64,000 nt of DNA from Methylumidiphilus sp963753955 (GTDB lineage: Bacteria; Pseudomonadota; Gammaproteobacteria; Methylococcales; Methylococcaceae): the NCBI GenBank assembly GCA_963753955.1, contig CAVWEM010000005.1, positions 1 to 64,000 on the forward strand, read 5' to 3'. The position numbers and the translations under genes are program-made. How positions within the stretch are numbered: position 1 is the stretch's first letter; each line of letters starts with the position of its first letter. A model generated the notes under the pieces. That model was not told the origin of the DNA. It saw only the letters and a program-made list of their open reading frames with translations, and ran no database searches. Below, one piece after another: positions 9,151-18,472 of this stretch.

Positions 9151-9681
9151 TTATTTCTTCTCGGCCAAGGCTTTCAAATTTGCCAAGGCTTCCTTGGACA
9201 AACTCGTCATCGCTTCGATGGCGGCCTTCTCGTCTTGTCCCGGCGGCGGGTTGTTCGGGGTGAAGCAGCGGTAAGCCGCGCTGGTCCATTCGACCTTGGA
9301 GCCTGCGCCTGCAGCGGTGACCGCGACGGTGGCCGAATAATTGTTCACCGGGAACACCGCGCAATCGGGCTCCTCATGGACGCGGTACTTGAGGGTATGG
9401 GTGGCCGCGTCCAGATCCTTCAGTTCTTCCTTGACCACGCCGCCTTTCTTCAAGCTTACTTCGCGCACCGCGCCTTTCTCGCTGCCGTTATTGGATTTGC
9501 TGCTGGCGACCGCCGGAATCCACTTGGCGTCGCCGAAGTCCTTGATGATGTTCCACACCGCATCCGGCGTGGCGTTGATTTCGACGCTTTCCACGACCTT
9601 CTGCCGTGTGCCGCCATGGGCGTGGGCCGCGCTGCCCCAAGCGAAGAGCGCGATGGATACGAGAGCTGCGATTTTTTTCAT
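9151..9681 (-). CDS. SRPBCC-family periplasmic protein, MxaD-like
   Basis: The 176-residue product has a signal peptide (MKKIAALVSIALFAWGSAAH-A) and a mature SRPBCC (START-like) domain starting HGGTRQKVVESVEINATPDA. This N-terminal pattern, with HG.TRQKV.E.VEI, is that of MxaD, a periplasmic accessory protein of PQQ methanol dehydrogenase that aids electron transfer to its cytochrome. A GGAG ribosome site lies six bases before ATG 9681. It is followed directly by the YVTN propeller gene. No methanol dehydrogenase genes are in the window, so the identification rests on sequence resemblance. A generic polyketide cyclase/dehydrase-family annotation would also be correct. Confidence 0.75.
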   Translation of the reverse strand: MKKIAALVSIALFAWGSAAHAHGGTRQKVVESVEINATPDAVWNIIKDFGDAKWIPAVASSKSNNGSEKGAVREVSLKKGGVVKEELKDLDAATHTLKYRVHEEPDCAVFPVNNYSATVAVTAAGAGSKVEWTSAAYRCFTPNNPPPGQDEKAAIEAMTSLSKEALANLKALAEKK

Positions 9682-9895
9682 GGGTTCTCCAGTGTTGCTC
9701 GTGGGAAAGTCGCACATTATCGGGAAAGCGGGGCGGGAAAACCAGTGGGTTCGGTTGCTGCCGAGTCCATGGCCCTGCCCGCATACAAAAAAAAAGCCGT
9801 GAGCGGCTGCGCATGTCTTCCTGGTACAATCAAGCCGGGCGTCTCTTAACGCTCTGCCACTCGTAACCCCCAACGTATCCATGAGGAGCGCTTCC

Positions 9896-10511
9896 ATGAA
9901 AAAACTGTTTGTGCCTCTAATCCTCGCGTCCGCGTCTGCTTTGGCGCAATGGTGGCCCGTATGCCCCTCCGGCATGTCAGGCAATAACGGTCACGCCACC
10001 GCCTTCTGGCATCGTGGGCCAGTTGGTTCCTGGCGATTGCAAGACGATCTGGAAAACCTTGTTTGCAAGTTCGCAGTTCCCGGATGTGTTTCAGTATAAC
10101 AAGACCGTAGCCGGATTCTGTTTCGTTTCGACAGGCACCATACCCGTGAGCATCGGTGGCAAGCCCTTTTATCTGACCACTGTTTCCGCCTGGACGAACG
10201 AATTCCTGCCCGCCTTTCCCCCCGGTGCCCCTCTTGGCACGGACAACCTCGGCACGGTGGTAAGCCAAGTGACGGTCTATAACGCCTACAACAGGGCAGT
10301 CGGCAATATTTTTACCCGCGACACGATTGACTTAAGCCGCATCATAGCCGGCACTGGATATACCTCTTCCGAGCAGGACGTCATCGTCGGCGGCTCTGGA
10401 ATATTCCAAAACGTCCAGGGCGCATATCGGATAGACAGCGGGCTTGATCCGAGCGGTGCGGTGGATCTCACGAATATCACCGGCAGCATTTGCAATATCG
10501 CGGGGAACTAG
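9896..10511 (+). CDS. secreted protein, possibly dirigent-like, with one frameshift
   Basis: A signal peptide (MKKLFVPLILASASALA) is followed by a frame change near 9946. Removing one C there gives SALANGGPYAPPACQAITVT and continues to the stop at 10511, for a protein of about 204 residues. The later part has the pattern GSGIFQNVQGAYRIDSG, similar to the GG.G.F..A.G.y...  ending of dirigent/allene-oxide-cyclase-like barrels, and a C-terminal Cys (SICNIAGN). AGGAG precedes the ATG. The frameshift is probably a sequencing error. The fold assignment is tentative and no function is assigned. Confidence 0.5.
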
Positions 10512-10514
10512 GAA

Positions 10515-12652
10515 TCAGGCCCGGCATGATGCCGTCATGCCGGTTTCGACGTCCAAGCTCAATCCCTCACCCAATCCTCGACCAGCCGGCTGAGGCTCGT
10601 GGGGCGATTCGGTGCAAGGCGGATGGGGCTTGCCGACGAGGATGTTGAAAATCACCCGTAAGGTGTCCAGCACCAACACCCAGGTGACAGTCAAAAATAG
10701 CAGGGTCAGCGCGGCGTCCAGCCAGTCGTTGAAGATCAATTGCGGGGCCGAGGCCGCTTGCGTCGCCGCCAGTTTGCCATCGGCCAGCTTACGCGGAAGA
10801 TCGGATGCATGGGCAGGAAAGCCCACCCGCAATTCCGGGCTGAACAGCTTTTCCAAGGCTGCCGTGCTGGTGATCGATGATCAGCCAGGCCAAAGGCATC
10901 GCGGTCACCCAAAAATACCGCGCCTTGCCGGATTTCACCAGAATGGTGGTCGCCACGCACAACGCAATCGCCGCCAGCATCTGGTTGGCGATGCCGAACA
11001 GCGGCCACAGGCTATTGATGCCGCCCAAGGGATCGATCGTGCCCATGTACAGAAAATAGCCCCAGGCCGCCACCACCAGGCCCGAGGTCAGCAACACCCC
11101 TGGCATAACCAGCTTGTTCGCCCGAGCGCCGGATACGAAATTACCCAGCAAATCCTGCAACATGAAACGGGCAACGCGGGTGCCTGCATCCAGCGTGGTG
11201 AGGATGAACAGCGCCTCGAACATGATGGCGAAGTGGTACCACAGCGCCAGCAATGCTTTGGCCGAACGCGCTGGCGAACAAGGCTGGCCATGCCCACCGC
11301 CAGCGACGGCGCGCCGCCGGTGCGGGCGAACAGGGTCTCCTCGCCCATCGCCTTGCGCCAGCTCCCGCATCTGCTCCACCGTCACCGGAAAGCCCCAAGC
11401 GCTGATCTTCGCCACCGCATCTACGGCTTCTTTGCCGACCATTCCGGCCGGGCTGTTGATGGCAGAAATACACGCCCGGCTCCAGCACCGTAGCGGCCAC
11501 CATCGCCATGATGGCGACGAAAGACTCCATCATCATCGCCCCGTAGCCGATGAAGCGGGCGTCGGGCTCGTTGCCCAGCAATTTGGGCGTGGTGCCGGAG
11601 GAAATCAGCGAATGAAAGCCGGAAATGGCGCCGCAGGCGATGGTGATGAACACGAACGGAAACAGCTTGCCGCCGAAAATCGGCCCGGTGCCGTCGATGA
11701 AGCGGGTCAGGGCCGGCATTTTCACCTCGGGGCGCAGGATCAAGATGGCGATAGCCAACGCGGTAATCGTGCCCAGCTTCATAAACGTGGACAGGTAATC
11801 GCGCGGCGCCAGCAGCAGCCACACCGGCAGCACGGCGGCGGCAAAACCGTAGGCGATGATCATCAAGGCCAGTTGCGGGCCGTCGTAATCGAACAGTCTG
11901 CGCAATGCCTCGGCTGCCGTCTACCCAGCCGCCGCCGACCACCGCGAGCAACAACAGGCCCACGCCGATAAGCCGTCGCCTCCAACACCCGGCCAGGGCG
12001 GATGGAGCGCATGTACAGCCCGACGAGCACGGCGATGGGGATGGTCGCCGCCACGGTCGAAGTCGCCCAGGGGCTGTGTTTCATCGCGTTGACCACCACC
12101 AAGCCCAGCACGGCGATGAGGATGATCATGATCGCCATCACCCCCAGCAACGCCGCCGTGCCGCCGATGGGGCCCAGTTCGTCTCGCGCCATCTGGCCCA
12201 ACGAACGCCCGTCGCGGCGGATGGAAAAGAACAGAATCACGAAATCCTGCACACAACCGCCCAATCACCGCGCCCGCCAAAATCCACAAGGTTCCCGGCA
12301 GATAACCAAACTGCGCAGCCAAGGTCGGCCCGATCAACGGCCCCGGCCCGGCGATGGCGGCAAAATGGTGGCCGAACACCACCCAGCGATTCGTCGGCAC
12401 GAAGTCGCGTCCGTCGTTGAAGCGCTCCGCCGGCGTCGCCCGGGTGGCGTCCAGCACCAACACCTTGGCCGCGATAAAGGCGCTGTAGAAGCGATAGCCC
12501 AAGCTGTAGACGCACACCGCCGCCGCGACGAACCAGAAGCTGTTGATGGTCTCACCCCGGTGCAATGCGATGATGGCCACGGCGGCAGCGCCGAACAAGG
12601 CCACGGCCAACCAGGCGAGGAGGCTTTTCAAGTCAAGTTTTGTTCCGTTCAT
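10515..12652 (-). pseudogene. cstA: carbon starvation protein CstA, with about nine frameshifts
   Basis: Across three minus-strand frames the conserved CstA segments appear in correct order. They include NRWVVFGHHFAAIAGPGPLIGP in the N-terminal part, the QDFVILFFSIRRDGRSLGQM block, ISGFHSLISSGTTPKLL, and TLDAGTRVARFMLQDLLGNF near the C-terminus, with many hydrophobic helices between. The total span matches the usual length of about 700 residues. CstA is a peptide/pyruvate transporter of the inner membrane. Frame changes occur near 12263, 11970, 11925, 11463, 11362, 11285 (two close together), and 10880. Most are repaired by removing one base (for example GGGCGG to GGCGG, TTCTGCC to TTCGCC). 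This is either a decaying gene or a region of poor sequence accuracy; the second is favoured because all the protein motifs are preserved. Confidence 0.85.
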
Positions 12653-12911
12653 TGTGACCTTATGAAGTGAATGGAAGGCGGAATTGCTTGGCTTAGGGTA
12701 GCAGGCTGGGCAGGGGGCGCAAAGCTAGGGCGGGGCAATGGCCGGGATCGGTGGGCGAAGTGCGGTTTTTCTGCCGTGAAGTGACATATTTTCACTTGGT
12801 GCTCCAGTGGGGATATTGCGCGATTTTTGCTGGGCGATCACATATTAAGGCTGCTTTTAACGATATTGGGTACATTGAAAACCTTGGCGGGAATCCTTGG
12901 TGAATAAAGCG

Positions 12912-13826
12912 CTATCCGGCATGGGTTCGACTTTTTGCCCCCGGGCGCTTGGGGTGGTCTCGGGCGTCAGAAGGTCGCCGGGCTTGCCGGGGTGGCCGGG
13001 TCAATCTTGGCTGTGAGCGAGGGGATAACGACGTGCTTGTCCAGCAGTTGCAGCATGTCGTCGCCCAGCTTGCCGAGTTTGACCTTGCGCCCCTCGGCGG
13101 CAAAGATGCTTTCCCTGTTTTAGTTGCCAGGCAAGCGATGCGCTTCGGGAATCCATGTATCTTCACAAGCTTGCCGCGCAGCATTTCGTCGCCGAACCAT
13201 TCCAGGTCGGAAACGGCCTTGCAGGGGGTTTTGCCCCGGCTGTCGTCCGCCTTGCGGTTGGCTTTGAGCGGGCAATAAAACACCTTTCCGGCCCTGTCGA
13301 TGTGCATCATCAAATCCTTGGTGGCGTACCAGGAATCCATCAGCGCGGCGCGGAACGGCAGGTTCTTGCCTTGGATGGCATCGTCGAACATGTCCCGCAC
13401 GTGGTCGAGCTTGGTCTTGCCGTCCCCGTCGGGGTCGTATATCCGCCAATCGATGATCCAGTGTTCGCCGGTATCCAGGTTAGCGTACACGCAATTGGCG
13501 ACGCCGATGCCTTTCACGACGCCATGCCCGTTGCCGCTATACTGTCTGCGCACCAATTCTATTTTGAAAGAATGGCGCTTGTCCAGTACGCTGTCGTCGA
13601 ATATCAGGCAGGCGTTCCCGCTGCGGCGGACAAGGTGTCCGACGGACTGCCAGGCCGCATTCGGCGAGACGTCGTCCTCCATGAGGTAACGGTTTATGGC
13701 ATCATGGGAAAACCCAATATGATGGTCGGCCATGTAGGTTTGCGTGTAGTTCATAAGAGCCGCAATAATAAATTGACAATAGTCCTTTCGCGTCGGCTTC
13801 AGGCCGGAGTATTTTCTCGTCTTCAT
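12912..13826 (-). pseudogene. IS701-like DDE transposase, C-terminus frameshifted or truncated
   Basis: The first 230 residues are a typical DDE_5-type transposase: a MKTRKYSGLKPTRKDYCQFI start, LIFDDSVLDKRHSFKIELV with the first catalytic aspartate, and RAALMDSWYATKDLM with the second. After the GFPKR segment near 13125 the reading frame becomes arginine/proline-rich nonsense. A different minus frame (13114-12967) then encodes a coding-like stretch, KVKLGKLGDDMLQLLDKHVV, ending in TGA. That piece may be the true transposase C-terminus after an indel, or the end of another gene. No terminal repeats were identified, so the element limits are unknown. Confidence 0.7.
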
Positions 13827-14098
13827 AGGCGGCTATTATACTCCGTTAAGGCCAATATTCATATACCCATGTTAATATATTTTGCGTAAGTCCTGATCTA
13901 ATGACATCTAAGCATGACACGCCGTCAAAATTTACATATGAGTTTGGTAAAATAACAAAATAGCTGGACTCCAACCAACCGCTCTCACCTTCAGTGAATA
14001 GGGTTAATAGTTATCCAAACCAACAGAACTTGATATAGTAGACATTATCAAAAACCTGTATAATACCAATATCTTAAAACAACTGTCGAAACAAATTT

Positions 14099-14987
14099 AT
14101 GAAATTATTTTCCTATGAATCCATAAAGCAAGACAAAGCTGTATTTCTTAGCCTAACAAGCCTCACTGTAAAGGAGTTCGACGTACTGTGTGCGAGCTTC
14201 GCTGAAACCTGGAACGAACACAGAAACCAACCTGTAAAATATCCCAGCAACGGCGGAAGGCCGTATGTGCTTGAAGTTATCGAAGACCGGTTATTGTTTA
14301 TCCTTTTTTATCTAAAAACATACCCATTGCAAACGGTTTTGGCGCACTCTTTTGAAATCAGCCAGAGTGAACCACCAACTCAGTCTTGTGCTCGGGATGA
14401 CACTAAGGAAAGATGGTTTCACACCGCCAAGGATAACCGATGAAATGCTCGTTAGATTGGAACAAGAGAACAGCCAAGACTATGGCATAGATGGAACTGA
14501 AAGGCGCATCAATCGGCCGGTTGATCAGGACGTGCAACGATTTTTCTACAGTGGTAAAAGTCATTGCCACACGCTGAAGAACAATCTAGTTGCCGGACTG
14601 GATGACCGTCAAATCCAAGGGTTAAGCGACACTTATGAAGGCAAGAAGCACGGTAAGAAAATCTGCGACGAGGAAGGCACCCGCTTGCCGGAAGGAAGCG
14701 ATCTTTACCGAGATACGGGATTTCATGGCCATGAAACCGTGGGTGTGAACATTCACCAACCGAAGAAGAAACCGCGTGGCGGAGAACTCAGCGCAGAGGA
14801 AAAAGAGGAGAATAAGTTGATCTCCAGGGTTCGCGTCATTGTGGAGCATGTAATTGCGGGCATCAAGCGTTGCCGAATCGTGAAGGACGTGTTTCGCAAT
14901 ACCAAGGCCGACTACGACGACGAGGTCATAGAGCTGGCCTGTGCCCTGCATAACTTCAGGAGCTATCACCGACGAACCGCCTATTGA
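14099..14987 (+). pseudogene. IS5-like (DDE_Tnp_4) transposase with frameshift
   Basis: The first frame (14099 to about 14366) encodes the N-terminal domain with FILFYLKTYPLQTVLAHSFE, very like the matching segment of the transposase at 636. The second frame continues with RVNHQLSLVL, the catalytic block KSHCHTLKNNLV, YEGKKHGKKICDEE, and the VIVEHVIAGIKRCRIVKDVF glutamate block. The shift lies near 14366 (SQS/RVNH), at a place without a slippery sequence, so it is a mutation or a sequencing error and not programmed. The rebuilt protein is about 296 residues. The element's ends were not found. Confidence 0.75.
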
Positions 14988-15304
14988 CAAGCGGATATGT
15001 AAAACCATATACCGCGCACATGGTGCGAGTTTTAATGACTGGCTAATAAATAACCGATCTACCCTCTACCTGAGTATAAGCGATAGATCGGCGCATAACG
15101 ATATAAACCGGTTTTACCAATGGCGTGGCAGCGCAATATTGATACGCATACATAAAGTGGTATAAATTGGTTTTTGATAATGTCTAGTGCCTAGAAGCCC
15201 TTTTCGCTCAAGTTAGCAACTAAGAATGCGCTTACGTTTTGTGTAAATCAACCCTGCCCGCCCAAACACAAAACCTTGTGGACGGGATTACAAATCCCGT
15301 CCGG
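14988..15304. other. AT-rich intergenic region ending in a palindromic repeat
   Basis: This stretch of about 315 bases after the transposase holds no convincing gene. It probably contains the right end of the insertion sequence. Near its end, 15280-15302, GGACGGGAT and ATCCCGTCC form a nine-base stem. This resembles the palindromes at 17974-17998 and 18031-18050 and may serve as the terminator of the ndh gene, which ends at 15305. Confidence 0.5.
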
Positions 15305-16754
15305 CTACAGGGCCATAGATGCGGTGGGGAACGAACAGCACCATTTCCTACGCCGATTGGTGCGGTTCGCAAGCTCGCCGCTATAAGGCTCCACCCTGCA
15401 ACCATGCCAAAGCGTTTTCAATGCAACTTGAATCTTCGGCTGCAAGCGGCTGCGGAAGAAGTTGGAAATCACCAGCAGGCCGACGCGGAACGGGCCGAAC
15501 AAGGCCATTTGGTGCATCTTGTACAGGGACAGGTAAACCAGCCGGGCGATGGCACCTTCGATCATCACCGTGCCCATCAAATTCCCCATCAGATTCCCGA
15601 CCGTGCTGAATTTGCCCAGGGAGACCAGGGAGCCGTAGTCGGTGTAGACGTAATCTTTCTGCGGCTGGCCTTTGAGCCGACGGTGGATATTCTTGTGGAC
15701 TAGGCTGGCCATTTGGTGGGCGGATTGGGCGCGGGGCGGGATCGTGGCTTGCGGGCCTTTTTCCGGCCAAGGGCAGGCGGCGCAATCGCCTAGGGCGTAG
15801 ATGTCGTCGTCTAGTGTGGTTTGCAATGTCAGCCGCACCACCAGTTGGTTGATGCGATTGGTCTCCAGCCCTGCGATGCCGCGCAGGCAGTCGGGGGCTT
15901 TGATGCCAGGCAGCCCAGACCTTGGTCGCCGCCTGGATGTACAGGCCGGATTGGGTTTTCATGCCTTCTTTCGTCACCTCCACGACTTTCTCGCCGAGTC
16001 GTAGGTTCACGCCTATGGTCCTTAATTGCTGCGCCGTCACCTCCGACAGGCGCGGCGGCAATTGCGGCAGCAGCTTGTCGGATGCCTCGACCAGATGCAG
16101 CTTGATGTCCGAGGGTTTGATCTTGTCCAGGCCGTAGGCGTTGAGCAGCGCGGTGGCTTGGTGTAACTGGGCGGACAGTTCGATGCCGGTGGCCCCGCCG
16201 CCGACGATGGCGATGTCCAACTCGCCTTCGCCTTTAGTCCCCCCTTTGGCTTGGACGCGCAGATAGGCTTCCAACAGGCGTTGTTGGAATAACTCGGCCT
16301 GTTCCGTGGTGTCGAGGAATTGGCAATGCTCGGCGACGCCGGGAATGCCGAAATCATTGCACAGGCTGCCAATGGCGATGGCCAGGATGTCGTAACCTTG
16401 GCGGCGGGTCTGCACGATTTCCTCTCCCTGGTGATTGACGATGGCGGCGAGTTTCACCTGCTTGTTTTCCCTGTCCAATCCGTCCATCCGCCCCAGCACG
16501 AAGTGGAAATGATTGGCGCGGGCTTGCGCGAGATAGGCCCATTCGTCGTCGTGGGAGTCCATCGTGCCGGCCGCGACCTCGTGCAGCAGCGGCTTCCAGA
16601 TGTGGGTTTGGCTGCAATCAACCAGGGTGATCTCGGCTTGTCTCTTCTTGCCCAGGGTTTTCCCCAGACTGGTTGCCAGTTCCAGGCCACCCGCCCCGCC
16701 GCCGACAACGACGATGCGGAGAAGGGCGGGATGGTTGGATTTGCTTGTGCTCAT
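15305..16754 (-). CDS. ndh: type II NADH dehydrogenase, one frameshift
   Basis: This NAD(P)/FAD-dependent oxidoreductase has the FAD-binding IVVVGGGAGGLELATSLG near the N-terminus, IAIVGGGATGIELSAQL as the NADH-binding dinucleotide fold, and the C-terminal IYALGDCAACPW. It would pass electrons from NADH to quinone at the inner face of the membrane without pumping protons. The frame breaks near 15912: removing one C from GCTGCCTGG gives VWAAGIKAPDCLRGIAG and joins the two frames. ATG 16754 has AGAGG upstream. The total, about 482 residues, exceeds the usual ~430, and the extra tail after SRLQPKI is unusual. Confidence 0.85.
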
Positions 16755-16919
16755 GATGTTGCCTCTGCGGTTGGCGTGCGGGGGAGGGCGGCTGGGTTCG
16801 CCGTTCTTATGCGTCGGTATTGTCGAGTAAGGCGGGAAAATTGCCAAGGATTACCCTGGCCGCAAGCGCGAAACCGTTGCGGAAAGTGGTAAACTTTCCC
16901 CATTTTTCAAGCGAGAACA

Positions 16920-17459
16920 ATGAAAGTCATGCAACTCGTCATCACCGTCGCCGGAGAAGACCGCCCCGATCTGATCGAGGAACTGACCCGCGTCATCAAG
17001 GATTGCAAATGCCACATCCTGGAAAGCCGGATGACCGAATTGGGGGCGGAATTCGCCGCCCATCTGTTGGTCGATGGCAACTGGAACCATATCGTCAAGC
17101 TGGAAAACGCCCTGGAGGCCATGGGGACGCGGCATCGCCTGAAAATAGCCACCTTGCGCACCAAGGAGAGCAGCCACCCCGAGGAAGAGAATGTGATTCC
17201 TTATGGCGTCGATATTTTCGCCAGCGACCAGATCGACAATATCCATGAACTGACTGCCTTTTTCACCACACGTGGCATCAAGATCCTGGATTTCAGCACC
17301 AGCCGCTATCCAGCGCCGTACAGCAACACTCCGCTGTTCATCGCCCGCATGGTTGTCAAAATTCCGGTCGCGCTCAGGATCGTGTCGTTGCGCGACGAAT
17401 TCTTGGAGTTCTGCGACCAGCAGAATCTCGACGCTATCCTGGAACCCGTCAAACGCTAA
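16920..17459 (+). CDS. GcvR-like glycine cleavage regulator (tandem ACT domains)
   Basis: The 179-residue protein consists of two ACT domains. The first starts MKVMQLVITVAGEDRPDLIE and continues with CHILESRMTELGAEFAAHLL, and the second starts near residue 95 (VDIFASDQIDNIHELTAF). This is the arrangement of GcvR, which in Escherichia coli binds GcvA and represses the glycine cleavage operon. It sits 24 bases upstream of bcp, as gcvR does in many gammaproteobacteria, which supports the call. No gcvA is in the window. Confidence 0.82.
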   Translation: MKVMQLVITVAGEDRPDLIEELTRVIKDCKCHILESRMTELGAEFAAHLLVDGNWNHIVKLENALEAMGTRHRLKIATLRTKESSHPEEENVIPYGVDIFASDQIDNIHELTAFFTTRGIKILDFSTSRYPAPYSNTPLFIARMVVKIPVALRIVSLRDEFLEFCDQQNLDAILEPVKR

Positions 17460-17483
17460 GGTTTCCCTTTCTAAGGAGTTCCC

Positions 17484-17956
17484 ATGACCGGCATAGCCAT
17501 AGGCCACCCCGTTCCCGATTTCACCAGCCAGGCCACTTCGGGCAAGGCTTTTTCTCTCGCCGCGCTCAGAGGCAAGAATCTAGTGATTTATTTTTACCCC
17601 AAGGACAGCACCCCCGGCTGCACCCAGGAAGGCCAGGACTTCCGCGATTTGCATTCCGAGTTCGCCAAGTTGGACGCCGAAATCTTCGGGGTTTCCCGTG
17701 ACAGCCTGAAATCCCATGAGAATTTCAAATGCAAACAGGCATTCCCTTTTGAGTTGATTTCCGATGCCGATGAATCGCTGTGCAAGCTGTTCGATGTCAT
17801 CAAACAGAAGAACATGTATGGCAAACAGGTGTTGGGCATCGAGCGCAGCACTTTCCTGATCGACCGGGAAGGCCGGTGGCGCGGGAATGGCGCAAAGTCA
17901 GCGTGAAAGGCCATGTCCAACAAGTGCTGGATGCCTTGCGCGAGATCGAGGCTTAA
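17484..17956 (+). CDS. bcp: thiol peroxidase Bcp (peroxiredoxin), one frameshift
   Basis: This is a cytosolic thioredoxin-dependent peroxidase of the AhpC/TSA class. It has the YPKDSTPGCTQEGQDFRDL motif containing the peroxidatic cysteine, followed by VSRDSLKSHENFKCKQ. The frame ends early at 17906 because of an indel near 17878. Reading the next frame from there gives REWRKVSVKGHVQQVLDALR and a stop at 17956, exactly the family C-terminus at the normal length of about 157 residues. AAGGAG precedes ATG 17484. The shift is most likely a sequencing error. Confidence 0.88.
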
Positions 17957-18472
17957 AAATCCCTACCGGAAGCGCGACGGGGTTTGTAACCCCGTCGCTT
18001 ACGTTTTTGTAAATTGGCACGTCATTCAAATGGTGCGGACGGGGTTACAAACCTATATGCTCCAACTTAAGCGGTAAGACATTGAATGGCAAAGCGATGC
18101 GCTTAAGCTGCGTAGCGGTCGCTGAATTTAGCCGGGGGTTTCAAACCCCGGAAATCGATGCGGAGGGCGACCCGTCGTATAGCGACGGTTGAAAAAGGCC
18201 ACACCGCAGGGCATCGGCCCGGCTTTTCAACCGTCGCTACGCGACGGAACCCTTGTTGTGCTGCGATCCGGGGGGTGAAACCCCCGGCTACCGTCAGTTG
18301 CCGCTACGCGGCTGATGGCAGATTATGCCATTAAAGTTCAACGGGTTACGGCTTAAGTTGGCGCGTATGGGTAACAAACCCCGTCCGGCTTTGGACAAAC
18401 CCATGGCAATAATGAAAGACTAAAGCCCCTCACCCCCGGCCCCTCTCCCGCAGGGAGAGGGGATCAAAACCA
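17957..18472. repeat. cluster of intergenic palindromic repeats
   Basis: This gene-free stretch of about 515 bases is built largely of hairpins. At 17974-17998 GCGACGGGGTT and AACCCCGTCGC form an 11-base stem. At 18132-18152 CCGGGG flanks TTTCAAA. At 18172-18195 and 18224-18247 two 24-base arms pair almost completely (CCGTCGTATAGCGACGGTTG and its complement, differing by two bases) around a 28-base loop. At 18440-18462 CCCCTCTCCC and GGGAGAGGGG form a stem just before the next gene. Related units occur at 15280, 31295 and 48880. Confidence 0.8.

Noticed and set aside
10515..12652. Plus-strand frames opposite cstA as separate genes
   Set aside because: They are low-complexity shadows; the minus-strand pieces carry conserved CstA motifs in the right order.
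13860..14098. Possible tRNA or small RNA in the AT-rich gap
   Set aside because: No cloverleaf, no TTCGA-like arm and no conserved structure could be found by eye.
17957..18472. CRISPR array
   Set aside because: The repeats are palindromes with differing sequences and irregular spacing, without uniform spacers, and no cas genes are in the window.
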